Assembly: GCA_963729795.1 (NCBI GenBank)
Contig: CAVSPC010000038.1
Span: 1 to 64,000 of the forward strand
DNA length: 64,000 nt
From: CAWBBA01 sp963729795
GTDB taxonomy: Bacteria; Desulfobacterota; Desulfomonilia; Desulfomonilales; Desulfomonilaceae
Direction: 5' to 3'
A model generated the notes under the pieces. That model was not told the origin of the DNA, ran no database searches, and worked only from the letters and a program-made list of their open reading frames with translations. Position 1 is the first letter of the stretch. The number at the start of each line of letters is the position of its first letter. Made by a program: the position numbers and the translations under genes. Of this stretch, positions 19,418 to 28,326 are shown in pieces.

Positions 19418-20086
19418 TTACCCGCCGAATAATCCGGGATGATATCGACTTTTACGATAGCATTCCAACTCAAGTATACATTCAATTATATTAGCGTGTA
19501 TAACTTCCGGAGAAGCAGTTCCGTCAATTCGCTTGATCGAGGAATCTATGAGGCTCCGATAAACCGCATCAACTGCCTCCAGGTTCTCCCGGACCTCGAA
19601 TGCCGAAAAACTGCCGCATCTCGCGGAAGCTATTCTTGCAAGAGCGATGTCTATCGGGACTTCCAGCAGGAATGTAACGTCCGGAGAGGGGGCAAACGAG
19701 CTTTGAGCGGAAATGATAGCGGTCGGATCGAGACCGCGGGCCCCCTGATATGCCGCAGACGAATATACGTACCGATCGCATATAACTGTGCGCCCTTGGC
19801 TAAGAGCGGGTATTATGACCCGTTGCACGTGATCGCGACGGTCTTCGGTAAACAGCCGCGCTTCTTCTTCCGGACCGGGACGCGTGGTCAAAGACCTGAT
19901 TATTCTTCCCGCGGGACCTTCGGAGGGTTCAGCAGTCAGAAGGACAGATAAGCCCAATGTGTTGAGCCGTTGTGCCAAGAGTCTGGCTTGAGTGGTCTTT
20001 CCCGAGCCGTCGATTCCCTCGAAAACGATGAAGCAGGGTCTAACCTTGGGTTTGCCGCACGTTGGAGGGGGCGCATAGACTGTCAT
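19418..20086 (-). CDS. tmk: thymidylate kinase (dTMP kinase)
   Basis: Phosphorylates dTMP to dTDP for DNA synthesis. P-loop FEGIDGSGKTTQARLLAQRL at about residues 22-41, LLTAEPSEGPAG, the LFTEDRRDHV lid region, DRYVYSSAAYQGA (the DR(Y/H) motif) and LLEVP. Length 222 aa is typical. There is a 4-base overlap (ATGA) with the alcohol dehydrogenase stop upstream, so the two are translationally coupled although functionally unrelated. The first 15 residues before the core (VYAPPPTCGK) are an extension; an internal start is possible. Confidence 0.95.
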   Translation of the reverse strand: MTVYAPPPTCGKPKVRPCFIVFEGIDGSGKTTQARLLAQRLNTLGLSVLLTAEPSEGPAGRIIRSLTTRPGPEEEARLFTEDRRDHVQRVIIPALSQGRTVICDRYVYSSAAYQGARGLDPTAIISAQSSFAPSPDVTFLLEVPIDIALARIASARCGSFSAFEVRENLEAVDAVYRSLIDSSIKRIDGTASPEVIHANIIECILELECYRKSRYHPGLFGG

Positions 20087-21078
20087 GGAATGAGTGCGGC
20101 GCCTGCCCGTAGAGTGCTTTCTTTCATCATTCTCAGAACTGCATTGGCTTCGTAAAGAGGAAATGTGTCCACCACAGTACGGATCGGGATTTCAGCGGCC
20201 ACTTTGAGAAGTTCAGCGGCATCCCGGCGAGTGGTATTGGCAACACTTCGCATCGTTCTCTCCCCGTAGATGAGGTCATAGTCAAGTTCGGGGATGCGAG
20301 TCATTGTGATGCCTGCCAGGGCCAAGGTGCCCCCTTTGTTTAAGGCTCTTAATGCTTGCGGTACCAGCGAGCCCGCGGGCGCAAAGATGATGCAGCCGTC
20401 AAGCGGTTCGGGAGAAGCCGTGTCAGGTGTTCCCACCCAATCTGCTCCCAATTCTTCGGCCAGTTTCTGATGGCGCGGGCTACGCGTGAACACATAAACT
20501 CTACATCCCATTCGCAATGCTACCTGAATTACCACGTGGGCGGAGTTACCGAAGCCATAAAGACCCAGCCTCTGCCCAGGCTTAATTTCGCTCAATCGCA
20601 AGGCCCTGTATCCTATGACACCTCCGCAGAGGAGAGGCGTTGCTTCGACATCTGAAAACACATCAGGGATAGGAAAAGCCGAATCTTCAGGAACGACCAT
20701 ATATTCGGCATATCCCCCATTCACATGATAGCCGGTGAACAGGGCATTGGGGCACAGGTTTTCCCTACCCTCCATACAAAAGCGACACGAATCGCATCCG
20801 GAAAAAAACCACGTCACGCCAACGCGATCCTGCTCCCTTATGCGACTATTAGCCGACCCAGCCTGTACTACTCGCCCTACAACCTGATGGCCCGGGACGA
20901 GCGGCAGCAACGGCAACGGCAGGTCCCCTTCTGCTGTGTGCAGGTCCGTGTGGCATACACCGCAGGCCAGCACGTTTATAAGAAGTTCTCCTACTCTCGG
21001 TTCGGGGAGAGGGATATCGGCCCTTTTCAATGGGTTCTGCTCGATAGAGGCAGTCTGTTCGAGGAGCATGGCCTTCAT
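20083..21078 (-). CDS. zinc-dependent alcohol dehydrogenase, 331 aa
   Basis: Medium-chain dehydrogenase family. Catalytic zinc ligands are in ACGVCHTDLH and VPGHQVVG. The structural zinc site is SGCDSCRFCMEGRENLCP (four Cys). The cofactor fold shows LGLYGFGNSAHVVIQVA followed by YVFTRS, with the residue after beta2 suggesting NADP use. Oxidises or reduces an alcohol/aldehyde pair; substrate unknown. The ATG at 21078 (MKAMLLEQ) is preferred to a TTG 12 bases upstream, though no clear ribosome site exists for either. It ends overlapping tmk. Confidence 0.9.
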   Translation of the reverse strand: MKAMLLEQTASIEQNPLKRADIPLPEPRVGELLINVLACGVCHTDLHTAEGDLPLPLLPLVPGHQVVGRVVQAGSANSRIREQDRVGVTWFFSGCDSCRFCMEGRENLCPNALFTGYHVNGGYAEYMVVPEDSAFPIPDVFSDVEATPLLCGGVIGYRALRLSEIKPGQRLGLYGFGNSAHVVIQVALRMGCRVYVFTRSPRHQKLAEELGADWVGTPDTASPEPLDGCIIFAPAGSLVPQALRALNKGGTLALAGITMTRIPELDYDLIYGERTMRSVANTTRRDAAELLKVAAEIPIRTVVDTFPLYEANAVLRMMKESTLRAGAALIP

Positions 21079-21107
21079 GTACGAAACCAATTTTTCAGCA
21101 TAAACGT

Positions 21108-23039
21108 TTACTTGATTACTTCTGTAGAAAGTTTGGTCTTGTCAGAAAACGTTGCCGTCACAATCAGCACGGACTTAGGGTCCGACAGCAGGCCATTATC
21201 CGAGGCATATAGGTAGAAAGTCCTCCGGCCTGAAACAGGAACGTTCAATGGGCCCGGTTTCTGATTTATAAGCTTATAAATTTTGGGGTAGACGGTCACC
21301 CCCAGCAACATTTCAGGCGCCTTGGGCTCAGTGGACCAGCGGCTGGTCCCATCCGCACTCCTGATTTCCACCTTCTCGAGCTTCTTGTTCTCGACCTGAA
21401 GTTTCATAATGAAGGTTCCGTTAAGGTATCCGCTCTTTCCCGGCCTGGTGGAAGGATTGACCAAATCGGCAATGAAACCTCTGAATTCACAGGTTATGAG
21501 CCCCTTGGCCTTGGTGCCGGCTTCTTCGGTTCCCGGGACAACGGTTGAGGTCGTGGCTAAAGGCTTGCGGATGGGCTGCTGGTACGATCGGCCGTCCGCC
21601 AAGCGAACAATCATGCGAAATCGATCATATGTTGTTGCCAGGTCCCCTGGATCAGCCGCATACACGTAGAATTGAGTCCTTTTGTTTACGGGAATTTTCA
21701 CCGAGCCGTCCGAATTGTTCAGAAGGGCCGTGGGTGCGCTCTGATAAGCCACGGCCAGCCCCCAGTTTCCGGACCCTGTTCCAGTCGTGCCCCATCTAGT
21801 GGGCAAGCCCTGAGTGCTGTTGATTTCAATGCCGGTGATAGAGTTCTTTGGTGAGATTTCAATATCCAGGCCAAAGAATGCATCGCCAACGCCGTCAGGT
21901 TTCAGGCCCGGATAGGGCCCTACAGCATCGGTCGAAACAAATCCGAGCCACGTTGCCAGAAAATTCACTTTTGGGGGTGAGGCCGAGGATCCCTCCTTGG
22001 TTTCCTGAGTTTCCTGGGCTGCCTTTTGCGCGAGACACCTGGAGACCCCGCCGCCCCTGAATGCAACGGACACCCAGTAGTTTGTCTTTCCTTCTGCAAT
22101 GCTCCCATTGTCAGCGACGTAAAGATTGAGATCCACGCGGTTCTTGACCTTGATAGAAACGGTCCCGTCCTTATTATTGAGCAGACGGACAGGGTCGGAC
22201 TCCAACGCCACTCCAATAGCCCCATTCTTGGTGCTGGGCACGGTGTCCCAGATGGATGGGGTACCGTCTGCGTTGCGGATCTCGATGGCTGTGATCTCTC
22301 GATCCGGTGCTTCAACGGTTAAGACAAACAAGCCGTTTGGTTTGCCGGAAGGCGCTATAGTCTTTCCCGCGTTCACTGCATCAAAATTGGAAATGCCTTG
22401 GACCACTGCTGACATGCGCACAGGCGCCGCGCTCGGTTGGGCCGAAGGGGCCTGTGAGGCAAGTCCTGCCGGGGACCGCACCGGGCCTGTCCAGGAGGTG
22501 CCGTCGACGGCAATCACCTTTATCTGATATCTTCGATCTTTTTCGGAAAATGTACCGTCATCAGCCACAAAGAGAAGAAAATGCTTGCCTGCCCGCGGGT
22601 CGATATTCAAGGGACCCCCTTTGGGGTTAATAATCTGGGACGGAGTCTTGGAGCGGGCAACGCCCATATAAACTGCGCCGGAGGTTTGGCCTGAGCTACT
22701 CCAGAATCCCGGAGATCCAGCAACGGCTTTGATTTGAATTTCCGAGATCATGGGTTCGGAAGGACGAGGCTTCAGAGTTAACGAGAAGGCGACATCCGGT
22801 CTGCTCGTGGGAGTGGCAGAGGTGGGCCCCACTCGGTGAGATTTCAACACGCCAAGGAACGTGGCTTCGCCCCTGGGAACGGGCTGGGCATACCCCGTAC
22901 CGGCAACGAGTAGAAAAATCGCCGCCAGGGCTATTTTCGAGAAGAAACGTATGAAAAATTGTGCGGGCAGACGCGGCCTCCCTCCATTGGGAGCTCCATC
23001 CAGGCGAAACCCTTCGGTAACGGGGACTTTAGTTGACAA
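21108..23039 (-). CDS. secreted protein with four tandem repeats of about 130 residues
   Basis: An uncleaved N-terminal extension is followed by a signal segment (IALAAIFLLVAGTGYA, ending near residue 51). Four related units follow, roughly at residues 53-195, 208-335, 355-480 and 513-640. Each has an entry such as ITAIEIRNADGTPSIWDT or ITGIEINSTQGLPTRWGT, and a second block such as LLNNKDGTVSI followed by LYVADNG or YVYAADPG. These look like beta-sandwich modules with an Asp/Asn-Gly turn that could bind calcium. Linkers are Pro/Ser/Ala rich. The start is TTG at 23039 or a downstream alternative. I cannot name the family. Confidence 0.75.
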   Translation of the reverse strand: MSTKVPVTEGFRLDGAPNGGRPRLPAQFFIRFFSKIALAAIFLLVAGTGYAQPVPRGEATFLGVLKSHRVGPTSATPTSRPDVAFSLTLKPRPSEPMISEIQIKAVAGSPGFWSSSGQTSGAVYMGVARSKTPSQIINPKGGPLNIDPRAGKHFLLFVADDGTFSEKDRRYQIKVIAVDGTSWTGPVRSPAGLASQAPSAQPSAAPVRMSAVVQGISNFDAVNAGKTIAPSGKPNGLFVLTVEAPDREITAIEIRNADGTPSIWDTVPSTKNGAIGVALESDPVRLLNNKDGTVSIKVKNRVDLNLYVADNGSIAEGKTNYWVSVAFRGGGVSRCLAQKAAQETQETKEGSSASPPKVNFLATWLGFVSTDAVGPYPGLKPDGVGDAFFGLDIEISPKNSITGIEINSTQGLPTRWGTTGTGSGNWGLAVAYQSAPTALLNNSDGSVKIPVNKRTQFYVYAADPGDLATTYDRFRMIVRLADGRSYQQPIRKPLATTSTVVPGTEEAGTKAKGLITCEFRGFIADLVNPSTRPGKSGYLNGTFIMKLQVENKKLEKVEIRSADGTSRWSTEPKAPEMLLGVTVYPKIYKLINQKPGPLNVPVSGRRTFYLYASDNGLLSDPKSVLIVTATFSDKTKLSTEVIK

Positions 23040-23291
23040 CCTTTTGGAATGTCAATCAAAATTTCCTTTTTGTGATTCTCTCATAGCCACTTTCAAATTT
23101 GGTGGCTTCCACACGAGTCTACCGGGTGCACGACTTCTTCACACCGGCCGATCATATTGGTGAATTATACTGTCACAAGCGGCACCTCGTATCAAGAGCG
23201 TCCATCTCGCGCTTTGTATTGACACAACCGAACCCCGAATCTTACAATCTCGCCCTTAGGTCTTGCATTCACACTTTGGAGGACAAGTTCT

Positions 23292-24077
23292 GTGGCAAAG
23301 ATCGGCATGATCGGTGGGTCAGGCTTCGATGATCCTGATTTCCTGACGGATATGAAAAGGGTTAAGACAGGAACACCCTTCGGTTCTCTTTCTCACGACC
23401 TCATAACGGGTAAAGCCGGTGGCACCGAAGTAGTGATTCTTCTCCGTCATGGAGAAGGCCACAGAATAATGCCTTCGGCCATTAATTTCAGGGCAAATAT
23501 ATGGGCGATGAAAGAAATAGGGGTTACTCACATCATCGCTACCAGCGCGTGCGGATCTCTGAGAGAAGAGATTAAGCCGGGTCATCTCGTATTCCCCGAC
23601 CAGTTTATCGACCGGACACGATCACGCAAGTCCACATTCTACGAGGGGGACCAAGTGGTCCATATTTCAATGGCTGATCCTTTCTGCGAGAAGCTGAGGA
23701 AGATTCTCATCCGGACGGCCGCAGACGAGGGGATTGCTCACCACCCTGCCGGGACGGTGGTCACCATCGAGGGACCGAGGTTTTCTTCTCGAGCGGAAAG
23801 CAGGATGTTCCGAATGTGGGGGGGCGATATTATCAACATGTCCACCGTTCCCGAGGCGGTGTTGGCCCGAGAAGCCGGTATTTGTTACGCGGTCGTGGCC
23901 ATGAGTACCGACTATGACGCTTGGCATCACAGCGAGGAGCCTGTTACCTGGGAGATGATCGCAAACACTATGAATAAAAACGTCCAAAATGTGAAAAGCA
24001 TCTTTTTCAGTGCTCTTCCCAAGATCTCCTACGAAGACTGTTCTTGCCGAACGGCTATTGAGACTGCTGCTGTGTGA
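23292..24077 (+). CDS. mtnP: S-methyl-5'-thioadenosine phosphorylase (purine nucleoside phosphorylase family)
   Basis: Cleaves methylthioadenosine with phosphate to adenine and methylthioribose-1-phosphate. Visible motifs are IGMIGGSGFDD, LLRHGEGHRIMPSAINFRANIWAM, ATSACGSLREEIKPG, TVVTIEGPRFSSRAES, INMSTVPEAVLAREAGI and STDYDAWH, the Asp-bearing base-binding loop. The start is GTG at 23292. Length 261 aa is right. Adenine deaminase lies downstream on the same strand, so the adenine released here would be the substrate of the next enzyme. Confidence 0.93.
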   Translation: MAKIGMIGGSGFDDPDFLTDMKRVKTGTPFGSLSHDLITGKAGGTEVVILLRHGEGHRIMPSAINFRANIWAMKEIGVTHIIATSACGSLREEIKPGHLVFPDQFIDRTRSRKSTFYEGDQVVHISMADPFCEKLRKILIRTAADEGIAHHPAGTVVTIEGPRFSSRAESRMFRMWGGDIINMSTVPEAVLAREAGICYAVVAMSTDYDAWHHSEEPVTWEMIANTMNKNVQNVKSIFFSALPKISYEDCSCRTAIETAAV

Positions 24078-24183
24078 CTCCAATTTGCGCTCAAAATTGG
24101 TGAAAATGCCCTCTAATCCCCTTGAGCGTTAGAATATCGTTTGTCCATTGGCTACTTAGACTATTGTCCCCCAGGGACGTTTT

Positions 24184-24210
24184 GATAGTAGACCGGTGCT
24201 TCAGCGCCGG
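24184..24210 (+). repeat. dispersed 27-bp repeat, copy 1
   Basis: GATAGTAGACCGGTGCTTCA followed by GCGCCGG. It matches 26 of 27 bases with the reverse complement of 63938-63964 near the window end. The second half is itself a hairpin (CCGG-TGCTTCAGCG-CCGG). Confidence 0.75.
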
Positions 24211-24238
24211 GAAAGAGTTAAAAGAGAACTCTTGCGCC

Positions 24239-24293
24239 CCATAGGGACGCCTGAAGGTGATCCTGGAAATCAGTCTTTCAAGCGTCCCTATGG
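24239..24293. repeat. inverted repeat CCATAGGGACGC / GCGTCCCTATGG
   Basis: Perfect 12-bp arms at 24239-24250 and 24282-24293 with a 31-base spacer. Part of the palindrome cluster between mtnP and ade. There is no T-run, so it is not a classical terminator. Confidence 0.6.
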
Positions 24294-24354
24294 AACGCGG
24301 AACGGGTACATGATTGGTGGCTTACCCGGCGATGAATTGCCGGCTACTCTCTCG

Positions 24355-24371
24355 GAGCCCCTTTGGGGCTC
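24355..24371. repeat. short hairpin GAGCCCC-TTT-GGGGCTC
   Basis: Perfect 7-bp arms around TTT. A related GCCCC...GGGGC hairpin followed by CTTAAATAG occurs at 63969-63988 near the other copy of the 27-bp repeat, so the two motifs may travel together. Confidence 0.5.
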
Positions 24372-24581
24372 ATAAAGTTGCGAGAAATGCCTTATTTTAG
24401 CGCCTATAGAATACCGTACCCGGATGTGAAGCGCGGTTTGCAAAGCAGCTCACCATAACCGTGCAGTTTTGGCTCCGGCAGGAACTGAATCCGGCTCATA
24501 GAGTCTCAAAAAACCAGACTGTTCGATTCTGTAGAATGCAATCAACCTTTTCAGGGGCGATTAGTCGGGAGGTATCGGTAC

Positions 24582-26291
24582 ATGGATTTGTCAGAACGCA
24601 TCACAATGGCCCTGGGGAAGAAACCAGTGGATTTGCTCCTTAAAAGGGGCGAGTTGGTTAACGTGGTTTCCGGCGAGATTCACCCGGTTTCAATTGCAGT
24701 CCATGAGGGTATTGTAGTGGGCTTCGGTGAATACGAATCGGTTGAAACCGTTGACCTCGAAGGCCGTTATGTGTCGCCAGGCTTCATAGACGGCCACCTG
24801 CATCTCGAATCCAGCATGTTGAGCATACCGGAATTTGCTCGCAATGTTGTCCCTCTGGGAACAACCGCCGTTGTCGCAGACCCCCATGAAATAGCCAATG
24901 TACTGGGACTGGATGGAATCAAATACATTTTGGAATCGAGCCAGAGCTTGCCACTGCGAGTTTTCGTCATGTTTCCCTCCTGCGTGCCGGCCACTCCGTT
25001 TGAAACCTCCGGCGCGAAACTTGGCCCAAAGGATATGGACAATTTCAAAGATAACCCGCGCGTCCTTGGCTTGGCTGAAATGATGAACTATCCGGGCGTG
25101 CTCATGACAGATCCCGAAGTAATTGCCAAGATCAACGTGTTCCGGGGGAAGGTCCTCGATGGACATGCTCCCGGTCTCACCGGAAAGGATCTTTGCGCGT
25201 ACGTTGCAGCGGGCATAGGATCGGACCACGAGTGCACCTCTTTGGAGGAAGCCCGTGAAAAACTCCGGAACGGCATGAGCATCATGATCCGGGAAGGCTC
25301 CGCAGCGAAAAACCTCGACGCGCTGTTGCCATTGGTCAATGAGCACAACTCTCGAAATTGCTTCTTTGTCACTGACGATTTGGATCCCGAGGATATCCTT
25401 GAAAAGGGCCACATTAATAATCTTGTTCGTACCGCTATCAGGAAAGGGCTGGATCCAATCAGAGCGATTCAGATGGCGACAATAAACCCTGCCGCTTACT
25501 TCAGCCTCAAAGGGCTGGGTCGTGTTGCACCGGGATGTTCGGCTGACCTGTTAATTTTGGACGATCTAAATCAGGTTTCGATCAACCGCGTTTATCAGTC
25601 GGGCCGTCTCGTGGCACAAGAGGGCAGCCTGGTTGTTCCCTCGGTTTCGGCCGCGACAGCGCAATTACCGTACAGCATTAACGTAGCGTGGGACAAGGTG
25701 AAAGATTTTTCCATCAAGGCGGAAGGAACGGCAGTCAACATCATTGAGGTAGTGCCGGGCCAAATTTTCACCAAGAGGGTGGTCGAACGAGCCCCGATCA
25801 AGGACGGAGTGATCATAACAGATCCCGCTAGGGACATTCTGAAGATCGCGGTAGTCGAGCGGCATCACGGCACAGGATCGTTCGCTCTGGCACTCATCCG
25901 CGGATTCGGATTGAAACGGGGAGCCATAGCATGCACGGTAGCCCACGACTCCCATAACATAATAGTGGTGGGTGCAAACGACTCCGACATGCTGGCCGCA
26001 GCCCGAGAGGCCGCTAAAAGGGGAGGGGGCCTAACTGCCGTGGCTGACGGGCGGACGCTGGCAGGTGTGCCTCTGCCCATTGCGGGGCTGATGTCCGACA
26101 AGCCGATTCAAGAGGTTCGAGATTCACTGGAAAAAGTCGTCCATGCGGCCCACGAACTGGGCTGTTCGCTGGAAAATCCCTTTGCCACCCTTTCGTTCAT
26201 GGCTTTAACTCCCATACCCGAGCTGAAACTGACGGACCAGGGTCTTTTTGACTCGTTGAATTTTAAGTTCGTGTCCTTATTTGCCGACTGA
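24582..26291 (+). CDS. ade: adenine deaminase
   Basis: Hydrolyses adenine to hypoxanthine and ammonia; amidohydrolase-superfamily metalloenzyme. Motifs: GFIDGHLHLESSML (metal HxH), VVADPHEIANVLG, GHAPGLTG, GSDHECTS, REGSAAKNL, FVTDDLDP with the metal-binding Asp region, ATINPAAYF, and a C-terminal domain with VAHDSHNIIVVG and GLMSDKP. Length 569 aa is typical of bacterial Ade. The ATG at 24582 has GGGAGG 8 bases upstream. With mtnP it forms a route from methylthioadenosine to hypoxanthine. Confidence 0.97.
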   Translation: MDLSERITMALGKKPVDLLLKRGELVNVVSGEIHPVSIAVHEGIVVGFGEYESVETVDLEGRYVSPGFIDGHLHLESSMLSIPEFARNVVPLGTTAVVADPHEIANVLGLDGIKYILESSQSLPLRVFVMFPSCVPATPFETSGAKLGPKDMDNFKDNPRVLGLAEMMNYPGVLMTDPEVIAKINVFRGKVLDGHAPGLTGKDLCAYVAAGIGSDHECTSLEEAREKLRNGMSIMIREGSAAKNLDALLPLVNEHNSRNCFFVTDDLDPEDILEKGHINNLVRTAIRKGLDPIRAIQMATINPAAYFSLKGLGRVAPGCSADLLILDDLNQVSINRVYQSGRLVAQEGSLVVPSVSAATAQLPYSINVAWDKVKDFSIKAEGTAVNIIEVVPGQIFTKRVVERAPIKDGVIITDPARDILKIAVVERHHGTGSFALALIRGFGLKRGAIACTVAHDSHNIIVVGANDSDMLAAAREAAKRGGGLTAVADGRTLAGVPLPIAGLMSDKPIQEVRDSLEKVVHAAHELGCSLENPFATLSFMALTPIPELKLTDQGLFDSLNFKFVSLFAD

Positions 26292-26513
26292 TGACAAGAC
26301 CAGGCACTGTTAAATCGTTTCGGAAATACGCGGCAGTAAGACCCTCTTGGCAGAAGTTGGCGACCCGACCGGTAACCTCTTTCATGAGCCTCTGTTCAGC
26401 TCGGCACCAGCGGTTCAGCGCTATGAGAAAGTGGCTCGTGCTGCCCATAGCGATGATTCTTCTGCTGAGCTGTTTTGGCGAGCCTTCCGTTGCTGACCGG
26501 CCATCCATTGCGG

Positions 26514-26947
26514 ATGACAGCACAACGTCGTATTATGGAGGAACAGTTGAGGGAACTTGGTACGCATGCGAGTGCAATTTGTGAAATAGTTGAGAAGCGC
26601 CTCTCCAGAATCAATTGTGGAACAATTTACCGCAACCTGGAGACGTTTCAGAAATTGGGACGATTCAAAAACTGAAAACCGCAGGTACTCAAAAGCATTT
26701 CGGCGGAACCATGAAGAATCACTATGATGTGCGCTGCATTAGATGCGGTCGTGTAGACGATCTGTTAGTGAACCTGGGGCCTATCATTGATGAAGCTCTG
26801 GGCGATATTACCGACTATGAAATCCTGGGGCATCGCATCGAGTTTTATGGTCTGTGTTCTCAATGCCGGAAAGAATACGGGCCTCTTCGAGAAGAAGAAA
26901 CGCCGAAGATCGGGATTCCCGACGGGCCCATGAGCAACGTTGGATAA
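26514..26947 (+). CDS. Fur/PerR-family transcriptional regulator (one frameshift)
   Basis: Winged-helix repressor. The N-terminal part has MTAQRRIMEEQLRELGTHAS, then VEKRLSRINCGTIYRNLETFQKLG, the recognition-helix region. After a one-base shift near 26660 the frame continues TIQKLKTAGTQKHFGG and KNHYDVRCIRCGRVDDLL. The latter carries the CxxC structural zinc pair, and a second CxxC is at the C terminus (GLCSQCRKEYG). Position directly before rubrerythrin and desulfoferrodoxin suggests a PerR-like peroxide sensor, an inference. The start is uncertain; TTG codons upstream at 26475 and 26508 are in frame. Confidence 0.8.
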
Positions 26948-27036
26948 CCAACCGGTCTCTGCCTCGAAAATTTACGGAACTTTGGAATCCGAGTCCACTC
27001 TAATACACCTAATTTTGTGCTCGGGCATAAGCCGTA

Positions 27037-27056
27037 TTATTCTGGTTCAAATTAGA
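27037..27056. promoter_or_regulatory. candidate PerR/Fur-type operator upstream of rubrerythrin
   Basis: TTATTCTGGTTCAAATTAGA, 39 bases before the rubrerythrin ATG. It aligns with TTAATTTGGATCAAAATTAA at 27719-27738 upstream of desulfoferrodoxin at 14 of 20 positions, with the core TGG-TCAAA shared. The adjacent gene encodes a Fur/PerR-like regulator. Confidence 0.4.
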
Positions 27057-27094
27057 TGCGCAAAGGAATTTAAGACTAGGAAGGAGAGAATTTC

Positions 27095-27670
27095 ATGGCA
27101 GACTTAAAGGGATCCCAAACAGAACAAAACCTGCTCACAGCTTTCGCGGGTGAATCTCAGGCGAGAAATCGGTACACCTATTTCGCATCCAGGGCAAGAT
27201 CTGAGGGCTTAATTCAAATCGCTCAGATTTTTGAGGAGACCGCAAGCCAAGAGAAGGAACATGCGAAGAGATTTTTTCAGCAACTCAAAGGAGGAGAAGC
27301 GCTTGTTCAAGTCGCGTTCCCCGCGGGAATCATAGGAAAAACTGCTGAGAACCTACAGGCGGCTGCTGAAGGGGAACACTACGAATGGTCCGAGATGTAT
27401 CCGGAATTTGCAAGAATCGCCAGACAAGAAGGCTTCGAGTCCGCGGCGGAAATATGGGAGGCCGTTGGCGTGGCGGAACAGCAGCATGAAAAGAGATATC
27501 TTGGTCTGCTTGACAACGTCACCACTGGCAAGGTCTTCGAGAAGGACAAGCCGGTCGTATGGCGTTGCCTGAACTGCGGCTACATCCATGAAGGCCCATC
27601 TGCTCCGAAAGTCTGTCCAGCCTGCGCGCATCCTCAGGCATACTATGAAGTGCTGGGTGAGAACTGGTAG
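27095..27670 (+). CDS. rbr: rubrerythrin
   Basis: Peroxide reductase of anaerobes. The N-terminal four-helix diiron domain shows AFAGESQARNRYTYFA, FEETASQEKEHAKRFF and then WSEMYPEFARIARQEGF and VGVAEQQHEKRY (the Glu and His iron ligands). The C-terminal rubredoxin-like domain has CLNCGYIHEG and CPACAHP (four Cys). Length 191 aa is standard. AAGGAGAG precedes the ATG. It is cytoplasmic, taking electrons from the rubredoxin encoded about 5 kb downstream or a similar donor. Confidence 0.98.
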   Translation: MADLKGSQTEQNLLTAFAGESQARNRYTYFASRARSEGLIQIAQIFEETASQEKEHAKRFFQQLKGGEALVQVAFPAGIIGKTAENLQAAAEGEHYEWSEMYPEFARIARQEGFESAAEIWEAVGVAEQQHEKRYLGLLDNVTTGKVFEKDKPVVWRCLNCGYIHEGPSAPKVCPACAHPQAYYEVLGENW

Positions 27671-27718
27671 TTTTCACGGTGCAAGAGTTTTTGCAATGGA
27701 GGCTCTCGCATCACCCAA

Positions 27719-27738
27719 TTAATTTGGATCAAAATTAA
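27719..27738. promoter_or_regulatory. candidate PerR/Fur-type operator upstream of desulfoferrodoxin
   Basis: Interrupted palindrome TTAATTT-(6)-AAATTAA just before the ribosome site of desulfoferrodoxin. It resembles the motif before rubrerythrin. A repressor here would block both initiation and early elongation. Confidence 0.45.
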
Positions 27739-27752
27739 GGGAGGTTTTCCTA

Positions 27753-28124
27753 ATGACCGCGTTACTACAGATATATAAGTGCGAAGTTTGCGGCAACATG
27801 GTCGAGATGGTTCATGAGGGGGCTGGAGAGTTGGTCTGTTGCGGCCAGCCAATGAAACTTTTCGTGGAAAACACCGTGGATGCCGCCAAAGAGAAGCACG
27901 TGCCCGTGAAAGAAGTCACCGCAGAAGGGCTCGCTGTCAAAGTCGGGAGCGTTCCTCACCCAATGGAGGAGAAGCACTACATCGAGTGGGTTGAAATAGT
28001 GGCTGACGGCAAAACGTATCGTCAATTTCTCAAACCTGGCCAAGCTCCCGAGGCTTTTTTCCCAGTACAGGGAGAATGGACTGCCCGGGAATATTGTAAT
28101 CTTCACGGCCTCTGGAAGTCCTGA
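27753..28124 (+). CDS. dfx: desulfoferrodoxin (two-iron superoxide reductase)
   Basis: Reduces superoxide to peroxide without making oxygen. Center I, a rubredoxin-like FeCys4 site, uses Cys10, Cys13, Cys29 and Cys30 (CEVCG and VCCG). Center II, the catalytic FeHis4Cys site, has His49 (KEKHVPV), His69 (VPHPM), His75 (EKHYIEW), and Cys115 with His118 (CNLHGLW). All ligands are present and length 123 aa is right. GGGAGG lies upstream. It follows rubrerythrin, so the peroxide produced can be removed by its neighbour. Confidence 0.98.
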   Translation: MTALLQIYKCEVCGNMVEMVHEGAGELVCCGQPMKLFVENTVDAAKEKHVPVKEVTAEGLAVKVGSVPHPMEEKHYIEWVEIVADGKTYRQFLKPGQAPEAFFPVQGEWTAREYCNLHGLWKS

Positions 28125-28326
28125 CGCTCCAGAAGGGGCGGATCGGTGGGGAGAGGAGGGGGCCCCCGGATCGCGGGCGGTGGGCCTTTGGTAAGCCAGG
28201 TCCACATTCCCGAAATGCTCGCTGACTATTTCGCTGAATTGCGAACGATCTTGTATAGAACTCGTGGTTGGTGGAACCAGCATTACAGCCTTTCACCGGC
28301 CAGCGTACGTCATCGCGGAGCGAAGA

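Larger units (their letters stand above)
24078..24581. other. intergenic region built of several short palindromic repeats
   Basis: 504 bases without a gene between mtnP and ade. It holds, in order, the 27-bp repeat at 24184-24210, a 12-bp inverted repeat at 24239-24293, a CCGGC hairpin at 24326-24343 and a GAGCCCC/GGGGCTC hairpin at 24355-24371. The ade leader follows. Confidence 0.6.

Noticed and set aside
24690..25412. 240-codon minus-strand ORF
   Set aside because: Antisense shadow of adenine deaminase, which has full motif support.
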